A stretch of DNA of 40,719 bases from Methylothermaceae bacterium (GCA_026981855.1 JALSIB010000051.1:1-40719), one strand, 5' to 3'. Positions 16,617-24,908 are shown, numbered from the stretch's first letter. The notes: generated by a model from the letters alone, not told the origin. A program made the numbers and translations.

Positions 16617-16628
16617 CGAAAAGGAAAA

Positions 16629-18515
16629 TCACAGCGCCAGCCGCACGCCGGCCGTGACCCCGCGCCCCGCTGCCGGCGCGATGGCGCGCAGGTAGGAGGT
16701 GGAGTGGCGGACGGTCTGGTCGAGCAGGTTGGTGAGGCGGGTGAACAGGCTGATCCGGCTGTGGTCTCCCACATTGAAGGTGTATTCCCCGCCGAGATCC
16801 AGCAGCACGTAACCCGGGGTGGAGACCTCGTGCTTTCCCGGATGATGCTGGGGTTCGGCCCGGGTCAGACGCAGATCCAGATTCAGTACGCCGCTCGTGA
16901 AATCCAGCGCCAACCCGTAGCGAAGCGGCGGCATCCTGGGGACGTCGCCCCCCGCGCTGAAACGTCCCCGGGTGTAGTCGCTGAAAAGTTCGAGTGTCAG
17001 GTCGCCATCACCGCTTTCCCGCAGCGGGAATTCGAGCCGGGCCTCGTAGCCGGTGAAAACGACGTTTTTCTGGCGGGCGCGGAAGACGGGAAGGCCCGAT
17101 TCGGGATCGCTCATGCCGGCGTTCTGAAAGAAAATGTAATCGTTGACCCAATAGTGGAACAGATCGATCTCGGCCGAAAACAGCGGCCGGTCGAGCCGGT
17201 AGCCGAGTTGAAGCTGGAAGGACTGTTCGGGGTCCAGCCGGGGATCGCCGATTTCGAACGACCGGGTGGCCTGGTGGATGCCGAAGACATAGAGTTCCTG
17301 CGGGGCCGGCGCCCGCTGGGTGGCGGTCAGGGACAGTTCCAGCCGGTGGCCGCCCCGGTTCCAGCCGGCGGCGATGGCGCCGCTGACAGGCAGATCCCGT
17401 CTCAGGGGAAACCCTTCCGCCTGGATTCTCCGGTGCTCCAGCCGGCCCCCCAGGGTGAGGGTCAGCGCCTTGAGGGGAATCTGTTCCTCGACGAACAGGG
17501 CATAGGCTTCGCTTTCCGTCTGCGGCAGGATGGCTTCGTCGCCCTCGGCCGACAGCTTTCCCCAATGAGACTGGAAGCCGAGATGACCCGGGATGCCCAG
17601 CAGCGAATGGCTCAGTTCCAGCCGGCTTTCGATGGCCTTGTGGCACCACAGGGTGCCGCGCCGGCCGTTCTCGAACTCCACATGGCGGTAGTCGTTGATG
17701 TTGATACCGGCTTCCAGCGCTTCGAAACGGGGTACCCGGGGGAACCACTGGGCGCGCAAGTCGCGGCGGGTCTGCTTGAGGTCGATCCTGACCTTTTCAC
17801 CGTCGGCGGTGAGAATGCCGTAGTCGTTTTCCAGCCTTTCTGTGGCGGCGCCGGCGAACCCCTGTTCACCGACCCATGAAATCCCGGCGCTACCGCTTCG
17901 GGTCCTCCCGGAAGTGTTTTCCAGTTTTCCCCGCCCCGTCGCAAGATCGCCGTTGTCACGCCTCATTCCCTCCAGATGCAAGGCCAGGGGGCCGGCTCCC
18001 AGATTCAGCAGGGCCTTGCCGGTGTGGCCGTCCGAAGGGGAGTCGTAGTGGTATTCTCCGCCGGGTTCGATGGGATGGTCGGGCAGGCGGCGGGGAATGC
18101 GCCCATCTATCACGTTGACCATGCCGCCGATGATCCCGCTTCCGTAGCGAAGGGTGTCGGGGCCGCGCAGAACCTCGATCCGTTCCAGCGACAGGATTTC
18201 CACCCCGAGGGCATGATCGGGGCTGACCGAGGACAGATCGTTGGTTCCCAGGGAATTTCGCATCACCTTGACCCGTGGGCCCGCCTGGCCGCGGATGACC
18301 GGCTGGCCCACGGCGGGACCGAAGGAGCGGTTGCTGAAACCGGGAAGCTGTTCCAGAGCCTCGCCCAGGGTGCGTTGCGGCCGCCTGGCGAGCGCCTGCC
18401 GGCCGATTCCGTCCGCCACCTCGGGGGCGACGATTTGCAGAGGCGCCAGCTCGGTGACCGGCTCCTGGGCCAGGAGCGTGCCGGTAAACAGCAGTGGAAG
18501 AAATTTTGATGGCAT
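16629..18515 (-). CDS. znuD: ZnuD-like TonB-dependent zinc receptor
   Basis: This 628-residue outer-membrane receptor has a short signal peptide (MPSKFLPLLFTGTLLAQ). A plug domain covers about 25-145 (ALEQLPGFSNRSFGPAVGQP, RIEVLRGPDTLRYGSGIIGG). The beta-barrel has ZnuD-typical segments: NDYGILTADGEKVRIDLKQ, DYRHVEFENGRRGTLW, LSAEGDEAILPQTES and QRAPAPQELYVFGIHQATRSFEIGD. It ends with the usual aromatic/hydrophobic strand (GVTAGVRLAL). It follows zur on the same strand, and a strong Zur box sits 31 bp before its start codon, so expression should rise in zinc limitation. Zinc as substrate is inferred from ZnuD similarity and Zur control. The histidine-rich loop of some ZnuD proteins is not obvious. 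Confidence 0.85.
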   Translation of the reverse strand: MPSKFLPLLFTGTLLAQEPVTELAPLQIVAPEVADGIGRQALARRPQRTLGEALEQLPGFSNRSFGPAVGQPVIRGQAGPRVKVMRNSLGTNDLSSVSPDHALGVEILSLERIEVLRGPDTLRYGSGIIGGMVNVIDGRIPRRLPDHPIEPGGEYHYDSPSDGHTGKALLNLGAGPLALHLEGMRRDNGDLATGRGKLENTSGRTRSGSAGISWVGEQGFAGAATERLENDYGILTADGEKVRIDLKQTRRDLRAQWFPRVPRFEALEAGININDYRHVEFENGRRGTLWCHKAIESRLELSHSLLGIPGHLGFQSHWGKLSAEGDEAILPQTESEAYALFVEEQIPLKALTLTLGGRLEHRRIQAEGFPLRRDLPVSGAIAAGWNRGGHRLELSLTATQRAPAPQELYVFGIHQATRSFEIGDPRLDPEQSFQLQLGYRLDRPLFSAEIDLFHYWVNDYIFFQNAGMSDPESGLPVFRARQKNVVFTGYEARLEFPLRESGDGDLTLELFSDYTRGRFSAGGDVPRMPPLRYGLALDFTSGVLNLDLRLTRAEPQHHPGKHEVSTPGYVLLDLGGEYTFNVGDHSRISLFTRLTNLLDQTVRHSTSYLRAIAPAAGRGVTAGVRLAL

Positions 18516-18545
18516 CGGGCGTGATCCATTCTTGTTTGGATATTA

Positions 18546-18560
18546 TGTTATATCGTAACA
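18546..18560. promoter_or_regulatory. Zur box upstream of the znuD-like gene
   Basis: TGTTATATCGTAACA is a perfect TGTTA-N5-TAACA inverted repeat with an AT-rich core, matching the core of the gammaproteobacterial Zur operator (GTTATAATATAAC type). It lies between zur and the receptor gene, 31 bp upstream of the receptor start codon, where bound repressor would block transcription. AT-rich flanks extend the site on both sides. Confidence 0.8.
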
Positions 18561-18580
18561 ATTGTGGGGTCGACAAAAAC

Positions 18581-19051
18581 TCATCCGCGCCTTTTCGCGC
18601 AGTGAGCACAGGTGCCGATCAGCTCGATGGTCTGGTGCTCCGGCTGGAATCCGGCTTCTTCGGCTTCCCCGGCCAGGGCGCGCATGACTTCGGGAGCGGG
18701 GTGTTCCTCGACATCGCCGCAAAGGCGGCAGATGAAGAGCAGGGATGGATGGCGGTTGCCGCTCCGGTTGCAGCCGATGAAGGCGTTGAGGCTCTCCACC
18801 CGGTGAATCAGCCCCTGCTCTGCGAGGAAATCGAGCGCCCGGTACACGGTGGGAGGCTTGGCGGCCTTGCGGGCGTCACCGAGCGATTCGAGCAGGTCGT
18901 AGGCCTTGACGGCGCGATGGTCCGCCCAGACCAGCTCCAGCACTTTTTTGCGCAGCGGCGTCAGCCTGACCCCGCGTTCCCTGCACAGGCGTTCTGCGGT
19001 ATGTAAAGCGTTTTCGATACAGCGTTGGTGGTCGTGGGTGGATGGTTGCAT
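18581..19051 (-). CDS. zur: Zinc uptake regulator, Fur family
   Basis: Zur represses zinc-uptake genes when zinc is plentiful. The 156-residue protein has the Fur-family winged helix (LTPLRKKVLELVW, PPTVYRALDFLAEQGLIHRV at about 66-84). A C-terminal dimerisation domain follows with two structural-zinc CxxC pairs, Cys108/Cys111 (CRLC) and Cys148/Cys151 (CAHC), plus Cys94 and His101 for the sensory site. The Cys pairs and IGCNRSGNRHPS resemble Zur more than Fur or PerR. A zinc receptor gene with a Zur box follows on the same strand. The start codon lacks a strong ribosome-binding site, but no alternative start fits better. Confidence 0.88.
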   Translation of the reverse strand: MQPSTHDHQRCIENALHTAERLCRERGVRLTPLRKKVLELVWADHRAVKAYDLLESLGDARKAAKPPTVYRALDFLAEQGLIHRVESLNAFIGCNRSGNRHPSLLFICRLCGDVEEHPAPEVMRALAGEAEEAGFQPEHQTIELIGTCAHCAKRRG

Positions 19052-19204
19052 GGAAGTAACCGTTAACGATGGTCTGCCAAGAGTTTTTCATTTCCGGGGG
19101 GAAATGTCGAGGACCGGATAGGGGGTTGCGGGCGCGAATCGGACGGGTGCAATATTCAGCCCGGGGGATTAAGATTCATCGGACCGGAACAAGGCGGATT
19201 CTCC

Positions 19205-20836
19205 ATGACCGACGAAGCCGAATACAAGGCCCTCGACAGCATTCATGCTTATCACCGGCGTACCAAACATCATTTTGAGCGGTATGCGCCGGGGCCCGGT
19301 TACCTGGACTGGTCCACCCAACCCGAGCCTTTCCGTTTCTACCAGGGCGCTCCGCTCTTTCCGCTTTGCCGCAGGGAACCCGCCCGGGCGGAGCCGCCCT
19401 GGTACGACGAACTGTATGGCCGTGTGCCGCCTTCCCCCGTGAATCCGGAAACCGTTTCTTGGCTCCTGTTTCACGGTTTCGCCCTGTCCGCCTGGAAGGC
19501 GGCTGGAGGATCGCGCTGGTCGCTGCGGTGCGATCCATCCAGTGGCAATCTCCATCCCACGGAGGTTTATCTGTTGTCGGGGCCTGTCCCGGGACTGACG
19601 GAAACGCCTTCCCTGACCCATTACAATCCCTGGTTTCACGGGCTGGAGCTTCGTGGTGAACTTCCCAGTGATCTTTGGCGCCGGATCGTGTCGCCGCTGC
19701 CGCCCGAGGTGCTATGGGTGGGTTTTACTTCGATTCATTGGCGGGAGAGCTGGAAGTACGGCGAACGGGCGCTGCGTTACTGCCTGCTGGACTTGGGACA
19801 TGCCTTCGCGGCCCTGGTCTACGGCGCCGCCTGTCTGGGTTGGAAATGTGCGCTGCTGCCGGAGGTGGAAACCGGCGGGCTGGCAAGCCTGTTGGGCGTG
19901 GCGGGCCAGCAGGGGCCCGAAGCCGAGCATCCAGACTGCCTGGTGGCGGTGTTTCCGGGTGGCGAGGTGGACTGGCGGGCGGTGGCAGGCTGGCGTCTGA
20001 AGGATGGGACGGACAAGCAAATGGAACAAACGCTGCGTCGGGATCCACCCAACCGCCTCAGCCCCGCTCACCGGCCGTGGCCGGTCATCGAGCACGGCGC
20101 CCGGGCACTGCATTGCCGGCGAATCGGTGTGGCACCGGCCTCGGATCAAAAATTCGAAATATCCGATGAGCCGCGACCCATCGGGGGCCGCTGGCTGATA
20201 CGCCACCGCCGCAGCGTTCAGACCATGGATGGGGTGACTGAAATGCCCTGGGCCGATTTCAGCCGGCTGTTGCGCCGTTTGTCCCAGACCGGCCTTCCCA
20301 CCTCGGGTCTTGGCCGGGAACCTGCCGTCCACCTGGGTCTCTTCGTCCACCGGGTCGAGGGTTTGGCTCCCGGCCTTTACTTTTTGGCCCGTTCGGAAAG
20401 CGGGTTGGCCCGATTCAGGGAGGTGAGCAGTGAGGACTGGGCGTGGCTCCAGATCGACCGGGAACTTCCCTTTTACCTGCTGCGAGAAGGCGATGCCAGG
20501 GCCGTTGCCAAGGCCCTGAGCTGTCACCAGGACATCGCCTCGGATGGGGCATTCGCAGTGTCGATGCTGGCCGAATTCGAACCGGGGCTGCGGCGGTCGG
20601 TGTGGGAATATGTCCGTCTCCACATGGAGGCCGGTGCCTTGGGGCAGTTGCTTTACTTGGAGGCCGAGGCGGCGGGACTGCGCGGCACCGGGATCGGCTG
20701 TTTCTTCGACGATCCGGTTCACGAGTTGTTCGGGTTGGAAGATCTGACCTTCCAGGTGCTCTACCATTTCACTGTCGGCGGTGGTCTGGAGGATACGCGG
20801 CTGACGACATTGGGCGCCTATCATCATCTGGATTGA
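19205..20836 (+). CDS. Two-domain SagB/ThcOx-like nitroreductase
   Basis: This 543-residue protein consists of two tandem nitroreductase-fold domains (about 1-275 and 295-543), as in stand-alone SagB/ThcOx-like dehydrogenases. Landmarks are SLRCDPSSGNLHPTEVYLL, GERALRYCLLDLGHAFAAL and AACLGWKCALLPE in the first half. The second half shows RRSVQTMDG, EYVRLHMEAGALGQLLYLEAEAAGLRGTGIG and FFDDPVHELFGL. SagB-type enzymes use FMN to oxidise azolines in ribosomal peptides, but no cyclodehydratase or precursor peptide gene is nearby, so the reaction here is unknown. AAGGCGG lies about 8 bp before the ATG. It is divergent from zur and followed 3 bp later by a Rossmann-fold gene, presumably its functional partner. 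Confidence 0.85.
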   Translation: MTDEAEYKALDSIHAYHRRTKHHFERYAPGPGYLDWSTQPEPFRFYQGAPLFPLCRREPARAEPPWYDELYGRVPPSPVNPETVSWLLFHGFALSAWKAAGGSRWSLRCDPSSGNLHPTEVYLLSGPVPGLTETPSLTHYNPWFHGLELRGELPSDLWRRIVSPLPPEVLWVGFTSIHWRESWKYGERALRYCLLDLGHAFAALVYGAACLGWKCALLPEVETGGLASLLGVAGQQGPEAEHPDCLVAVFPGGEVDWRAVAGWRLKDGTDKQMEQTLRRDPPNRLSPAHRPWPVIEHGARALHCRRIGVAPASDQKFEISDEPRPIGGRWLIRHRRSVQTMDGVTEMPWADFSRLLRRLSQTGLPTSGLGREPAVHLGLFVHRVEGLAPGLYFLARSESGLARFREVSSEDWAWLQIDRELPFYLLREGDARAVAKALSCHQDIASDGAFAVSMLAEFEPGLRRSVWEYVRLHMEAGALGQLLYLEAEAAGLRGTGIGCFFDDPVHELFGLEDLTFQVLYHFTVGGGLEDTRLTTLGAYHHLD

Positions 20837-20839
20837 AAA

Positions 20840-21619
20840 GTGAAAGCACCGGTGGTCATTGTCGGCATGGGGGAACTAGGCGGGGAATTCGCCAAGGGCT
20901 TTCTTCGCTGCGGGTATCCTGTCGTCCCCGTTCTGCGCGGAATGAGCCTGGAGCAAACGGCTGGTGAGGTTCCAGCGCCGGTACTGGTGGTGGTGACCGT
21001 GGCCGAGAGCGATCTGCATGCGGTCCTGGCCGGACTGCCGGAGAACTGGCGGGACCGGGTGGCCTTGGTGCAGAACGAACTGACCCCCGCCGACTGGCAA
21101 AGACACGGGCTGGACGAGGTGACGGTGGCGGTGGTGTGGTTCGAGAAAAAACCGGACCGGCCCCTGACCGATATTCTTTTCACCCCGATCCATGGTTCAA
21201 GGGCCATGCCGCTTATCGAGGCGCTCGGAAAACTGGGGGTGGAAACCCGGCTTCTGACTGGCGAGGATGAACTGATCTTTGAGCTGGCGCGCAAGAGCCT
21301 CTATATTTTGACCTTGAATATCACCGCTCTGGAGGTGGACGCAAGCGCGGGGCAGATCTGGCGCCGGCACCGGAAACTGGCGCGGTTGGTGGCCATGGAG
21401 GTGATGCAGGTGCTGGAGCTGCGATTCGCCAGGTCGCTGCCAAAGGAAGCCCTGATCGACGCCATGTCGGAGGGGATAGACGACTTTCCCGACCGTCCGG
21501 CGCGGGGGCGGCGCGCCAGGCAGCGTCTGGAACGGATCGTAGGGGAGGCCATGAGTGCGGGTTTGAAGGTGCCGACCCTGGAAAGGATCGCCCGGCAAGT
21601 TCAGTCAGCCCCGTCGTGA
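20840..21619 (+). CDS. Rossmann-fold NAD(P)-binding protein, ketopantoate-reductase-like
   Basis: This 259-residue protein starts with VVIVGMGELGGEFAKGF, a clear GxGxxG dinucleotide-binding motif followed by strand-helix repeats (PAPVLVVVTVAESDL, VALVQNELTP). The arrangement resembles ketopantoate reductase or related dehydrogenase N-termini. The second half is helical (LYILTLNITALEV, LVAMEVMQVLELRF) like a dehydrogenase dimerisation domain. I cannot assign a substrate. The GTG start lies 3 bp after the nitroreductase stop, so the pair is one transcription unit. A redox or reductive step acting with that flavoenzyme is plausible but unproved. Confidence 0.6.
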   Translation: MKAPVVIVGMGELGGEFAKGFLRCGYPVVPVLRGMSLEQTAGEVPAPVLVVVTVAESDLHAVLAGLPENWRDRVALVQNELTPADWQRHGLDEVTVAVVWFEKKPDRPLTDILFTPIHGSRAMPLIEALGKLGVETRLLTGEDELIFELARKSLYILTLNITALEVDASAGQIWRRHRKLARLVAMEVMQVLELRFARSLPKEALIDAMSEGIDDFPDRPARGRRARQRLERIVGEAMSAGLKVPTLERIARQVQSAPS

Positions 21620-21770
21620 TTGCGGCGTCGAAGCGCAGCCATCCGGCTTTCGTGTGGTTCGGGTGTGATCGGGCAGCAGCCACGACAGCTCTTGTTGATT
21701 CGGTTTACCCGTCCAAGCAGGTGTTCGGCTTACAATAGTTTTTTTCAACGATATAGTGGGGGAGCCTTCT

Positions 21771-22178
21771 GTGACAGACAGACGTTTTCATCTTCATCAT
21801 GTCAGCCTGCTGGTATCCGATACCCAGCGGGCGCTGGACTTTTATTGCGGTGTGCTGGGCATGGAACGGACCGATCGCCCGGATTTGCCTTTTCCGGGGG
21901 CGTGGCTGCAGATCGCCGAGCATCAGCAGATTCATCTGTTGGAACTTCCCAGTCCGGACCCGTCCACCGGCCGGCCGGAACACGGTGGCCGTGACCGTCA
22001 TTTCGCCCTGGTGGTGCCGGATCTTGAAGTGATCCGCAAGGCGCTGGAGGAGGCGGGCGTCACGTATTCGGCCAGCAAGTCCGGCCGCAGAGCCCTGTTC
22101 TGCCGGGATCCGGACGGCAACGCGGTGGAGTTTTTCGAGAAAGGAGTGGTGGCGGGAACCGAAGTGTTGTTTGAATAA
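21771..22178 (+). CDS. VOC (glyoxalase/bleomycin resistance) family protein
   Basis: This 135-residue single-domain vicinal-oxygen-chelate protein has the four usual metal-ligand positions in place: His10 (HHVSLLV), Glu58 (HLLEL), His77 (DRHFALVV) and Glu120 (DGNAVEFFE). The GTG at 21771 has GGGGGAG about 7 bp upstream and is chosen over GTG 21756. The family includes lactoylglutathione lyase, dioxygenases and fosfomycin or toxoflavin resistance enzymes. Nothing around it selects among these. It is shorter than glyoxalase I. A TACAAT at 21731-21736 could be its -10 box, but no -35 partner is seen. Confidence 0.85.
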   Translation: MTDRRFHLHHVSLLVSDTQRALDFYCGVLGMERTDRPDLPFPGAWLQIAEHQQIHLLELPSPDPSTGRPEHGGRDRHFALVVPDLEVIRKALEEAGVTYSASKSGRRALFCRDPDGNAVEFFEKGVVAGTEVLFE

Positions 22179-22228
22179 GCCCGTGGCAGGGTGTCCTGCA
22201 ATCACAGAATCTATCCATTTATCGGTTG

Positions 22229-22642
22229 ATGGTGACTCCCAGACCCTCCTGTTTGAACTTGTTCGTCTATGGCACTCTGTGTTCGGAATCCTTGCGCCGC
22301 CGCTTGATCGGTCGCAGGGTGTGTGCCGTGCCCGCCAGGCTCGAAGGTTTCCGGGTTTGGCGGGTGAGAGGCGAGGATTATCCGGCATTGTGCCCCGCCC
22401 CCGGAGGGAGGGTGGACGGAATGGTATTGATCGGGCTGCGGCCGTTGGAGTTGCGCCGGCTGGATCGGTACGAAGGCGGGGAATATGTTCGCAGGCTGTG
22501 TCGGATCGAGGTCAATGGCCGGTCTTGCCGCGCCTGGGTCTATCTGTGGCGGGGGCGGCTTAAGCGCCTTCAAGCTTTAACGCACCGCCGCAACTGCTGC
22601 CCTGACCGGCGGTGCAGCCGTAGCAGTGTTCGGCCACAATGA
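22229..22642 (+). CDS. Gamma-glutamylcyclotransferase-like (AIG2/GGCT) protein
   Basis: This 137-residue protein has the GGCT-fold signature LFVYGTLCSESL (about 11-22), a central VDGMVLIGL strand and LRRLDRYEGGEYVRR, in which Glu82 is the expected catalytic residue. Such proteins release 5-oxoproline from gamma-glutamyl amines or act on related substrates. The recognised domain ends near VYLWRGRL (residue 112). The last 25 or so residues are basic, look non-native and lie antisense to the 3' end of arsS, overlapping it by 83 bp. The original stop may have been lost. Confidence 0.7.
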   Translation: MVTPRPSCLNLFVYGTLCSESLRRRLIGRRVCAVPARLEGFRVWRVRGEDYPALCPAPGGRVDGMVLIGLRPLELRRLDRYEGGEYVRRLCRIEVNGRSCRAWVYLWRGRLKRLQALTHRRNCCPDRRCSRSSVRPQ

Positions 22643-23534
22643 TCGCGGCGCCTTCCAGGCTTTCGGCATTCACTTCACTGAGGCGGCGTCTGCGCCCTCC
22701 CTGGGCCAGTCCCAGCATCTGGTTGAAATCGCAGTCGTAGACATAGCCCTGCCAGTCCACGCTCAGGGTGGTGCGGCACATCAGGCCTTCCAGATTGGTG
22801 GTGTCATGGTTTTCCCGCAGCAGGCGGAAATAGTCTTCCAGACGCCCCGCCCGTTCCAGGGCATGGGCAAAACGTCGGATGGGCATATTGGTGAGGGTGA
22901 ACAGCCGGTCGAAGGTGATGCCGAAATGTCGCCATAAATGGGATTTGTAGGCGTTTTCAAGCGTGTCCTGAGGCGGGGGCAGGACGGGCCCCTGGGGATT
23001 GAACACCAGGTTGAGCTTCAGTTCCCCACCGGTGCCGTAGCCGAGCCGGTTGAGTGTTCGCAGGGCGCTGATACTGGCGCCGAACACCCCCTTGCCGCGT
23101 TGTTTGTCCACGTTGTCTTCGATATAACAGGGCAGGGAAGCGACGATTTCCACCTGGTGGTCCGCCAGGAAGAGGGCCAGATCCTCGTATCCGGGCTGTT
23201 CCAGGATGGTGAGATTGCAGCGGTCGATGACCTGCACACCAAGATGGCGCGCCGACTGGATCAAGTAGCGGAAATGGGGGTTCATTTCCGGGGCGCCGCC
23301 GGTCAGGTCCAATACTTGGATATTGGCCCGCCGGAGGAATGCCAGCACCGTTTCGACGGTCTCCCGGTCCATGTTTTCGGTGCGTTTGGGGCCGGCATCC
23401 ACGTGACAATGGGTGCAGGCCAGATTGCAGCGGTAGCCCATATTGACCTGGAGGGTTTCCAGCCGCTTGCGGTCGATAGCTGGAAAACCGGCCGCAGCTT
23501 CGGCCTTAATCCGATGTGAACCAGATGTCGCCAT
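22560..23534 (-). CDS. arsS: Arsenosugar biosynthesis radical SAM enzyme
   Basis: ArsS is a radical SAM enzyme that joins a 5'-deoxyadenosyl group from SAM to dimethylarsenite, the step after ArsM in arsenosugar biosynthesis. The 324-residue protein has the cluster motif NMGYRCNLACTHCHVDAGPK with Cys36, Cys40 and Cys43, then LDLTGGAPEMNP and LPCYIEDNVDKQRGKGVF. The C-terminal DUF3641-type region ends in a second cysteine cluster (CYGCTAGQGSSCGG). It is the last gene of an operon and overlaps the DUF3047 gene by 29 bp. arsM lies about 15 kb away instead of next door. Confidence 0.92.
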   Translation of the reverse strand: MATSGSHRIKAEAAAGFPAIDRKRLETLQVNMGYRCNLACTHCHVDAGPKRTENMDRETVETVLAFLRRANIQVLDLTGGAPEMNPHFRYLIQSARHLGVQVIDRCNLTILEQPGYEDLALFLADHQVEIVASLPCYIEDNVDKQRGKGVFGASISALRTLNRLGYGTGGELKLNLVFNPQGPVLPPPQDTLENAYKSHLWRHFGITFDRLFTLTNMPIRRFAHALERAGRLEDYFRLLRENHDTTNLEGLMCRTTLSVDWQGYVYDCDFNQMLGLAQGGRRRRLSEVNAESLEGAAIIVAEHCYGCTAGQGSSCGGALKLEGA

Positions 23535-24141
23535 AACGGGCCACCGCTTGTTTCTTGCTGTTGTCGCTGTCGCTCATCAGGGCCACGGCATCGATGTGGT
23601 CCGGCATCTCTCCGAAGGCCCGCCGCCAGTCGGCCCGTACATTGCGTTTCTCGCACAACCAGCCCTGATCGTTGCGGTTTCTGACTGCCAGCATCATCAC
23701 ATTGGCGCCCGCGAAGGCGTTGGGCCAGGAATCTCCCCGGGCATGGGAGGCAGACCAGACATAATTGAGCGCCCGGGTTCGCCAGAAGGCCAGGCCGCCC
23801 CGTTTGACGATATAAATCCTGGCGGCGTAATCGTCTCCGCTTTTCGTCTCCTCCGGCAAGGGCGGGAGCGGTTCGATCACCTGCCAACACCAGTGGAGAT
23901 AGGGGGTCTTGCGGAGGTCGATACGGATCTTCCGGAACAGACCGGAAGCACTGGCCCGGGCCTCGGCCTGCAAAACATGGCTGTGCGGGGTTTTGATCAC
24001 TCGGTAACGGGTCTTGCCCTTGAATTTCTTTTCCCTCCAGCCACTGAGGTCTGCGGCGGAAAAACGGCCGACCTGGGTGATCTCACCGGCCGGCAGGGGC
24101 AGGGTCAACGATAACAGAAGAAAGAAAGCCGGTCTAACCAT
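23506..24141 (-). CDS. Secreted DUF3047 protein
   Basis: This 211-residue protein starts with a signal peptide (MVRPAFFLLLSLTLPLPAG) and then matches the DUF3047 family: FKGKTRYRVIKTPHSHVLQAE, LHWCWQVIEPLP, GDDYAARIYIVKRGG, RNVRADWRRAFGEMPDHIDAVALMSDSDNS. The fold is probably a carbohydrate-binding-like beta sandwich acting in the periplasm; its molecular role is not known. It overlaps the upstream TVP38 gene by 8 bp and arsS by 29 bp, so the three are tightly co-translated. GAGGG precedes the start. Confidence 0.85.
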   Translation of the reverse strand: MVRPAFFLLLSLTLPLPAGEITQVGRFSAADLSGWREKKFKGKTRYRVIKTPHSHVLQAEARASASGLFRKIRIDLRKTPYLHWCWQVIEPLPPLPEETKSGDDYAARIYIVKRGGLAFWRTRALNYVWSASHARGDSWPNAFAGANVMMLAVRNRNDQGWLCEKRNVRADWRRAFGEMPDHIDAVALMSDSDNSKKQAVARYGDIWFTSD

Positions 24142-24814
24142 GTTTTTTTTCCCTCATGCGTTTGATCAGCACCGGGAGCAGTGACAAGGCGCCCAGCAAT
24201 CCAAGCGCCAGCCCCATGCGGGGGGAAAGCAGATCCTCCAGGTGATGGAGGGTTCCCACAGTGGTTCCGAGATTGACGAAGATGAAGCTGCCGGGAAGAA
24301 TGCCGATCAGGGTGGCCAGGCCATAGGTTTTCATGGAGACGGGCGTGAAGGCGGGGGCGATGTTGACCAGCCAGAAGGGAAAAAGGGGCACCAGACGCAG
24401 GAACAGCAGATAATTGAAGGCGTCCTTGGTGAAACCCGCCATCAATTGCCTCGCACGGGGGGACCGTTGGAGCTTGGTCTTCGCCCAGTCGGAAAAAAGG
24501 TATCTGACCAGGGAAAATACCAGCAGCGCCCCGCAGGTGGCGGACACGACCACGATCAGGGTGCCCCGCCAGCGGCCGAAAAGAAAACCGGCGATCAGGG
24601 ACAAAGCGCTGGCGCCGGGGAGGCTGATGGCCGTCACCAGAGTGTAAACCAGGGCGAAGATCAGTCCCGACGTCAGAGGGTGGTTTTGTGCCAGGGCCAG
24701 CCAGGCATCCCGATAACCCAAAATGGCCTCCGGTTCCAGCCAGTGTCTGCCATAGCCGAAGGCGATCAGAGCCAGAATCACCCCCAGTATCAGGATCCAT
24801 GTCTTTTTCGTCAT
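24134..24814 (-). CDS. TVP38/TMEM64 (VTT domain) membrane protein
   Basis: This 226-residue integral membrane protein has about five to six helices. Its VTT-domain hallmarks are LPGASALSLIAGFLFG and FNYLLFLRLVPLFPFWLVNIAPAF (split near residue 140), with a late IGILPGSFIFVNLG segment. TVP38/DedA-like proteins have been linked to lipid scrambling and to membrane homeostasis. Family members also occur in selenium and arsenic gene clusters, as here beside arsS. GAGGGAG lies 6 bp before the ATG. It is the first gene of the overlapping three-gene operon, so the promoter should lie within 24815-24908, where I see no clear element. Confidence 0.87.
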   Translation of the reverse strand: MTKKTWILILGVILALIAFGYGRHWLEPEAILGYRDAWLALAQNHPLTSGLIFALVYTLVTAISLPGASALSLIAGFLFGRWRGTLIVVVSATCGALLVFSLVRYLFSDWAKTKLQRSPRARQLMAGFTKDAFNYLLFLRLVPLFPFWLVNIAPAFTPVSMKTYGLATLIGILPGSFIFVNLGTTVGTLHHLEDLLSPRMGLALGLLGALSLLPVLIKRMREKKHG

Positions 24815-24908
24815 GGCTTCTCCCTCAATGGGAACAATGCCTGGAGTAGCGTTTCGGGAAAGGATGGCGCCACGGCTTTGCCGCGTATCGTCATCCCGCT
24901 GGTGCGGA

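Noticed and set aside
15735-17879. 714-codon + strand frame across the regulator and the receptor genes
   Set aside because: It spans two well-supported minus-strand genes and their gap, has no ribosome-binding site and no recognisable domain.
19052-19204. GTAAC-C-GTTAAC just upstream of zur as a possible Zur autoregulation site
   Set aside because: The half-sites are in the wrong order and spacing compared with the TGTTA-N5-TAACA box, so it is probably chance.
21731-21736. TACAAT as the -10 box of a promoter for the VOC gene
   Set aside because: No -35-like hexamer is present at 16-18 bp, so a promoter call is not supported.
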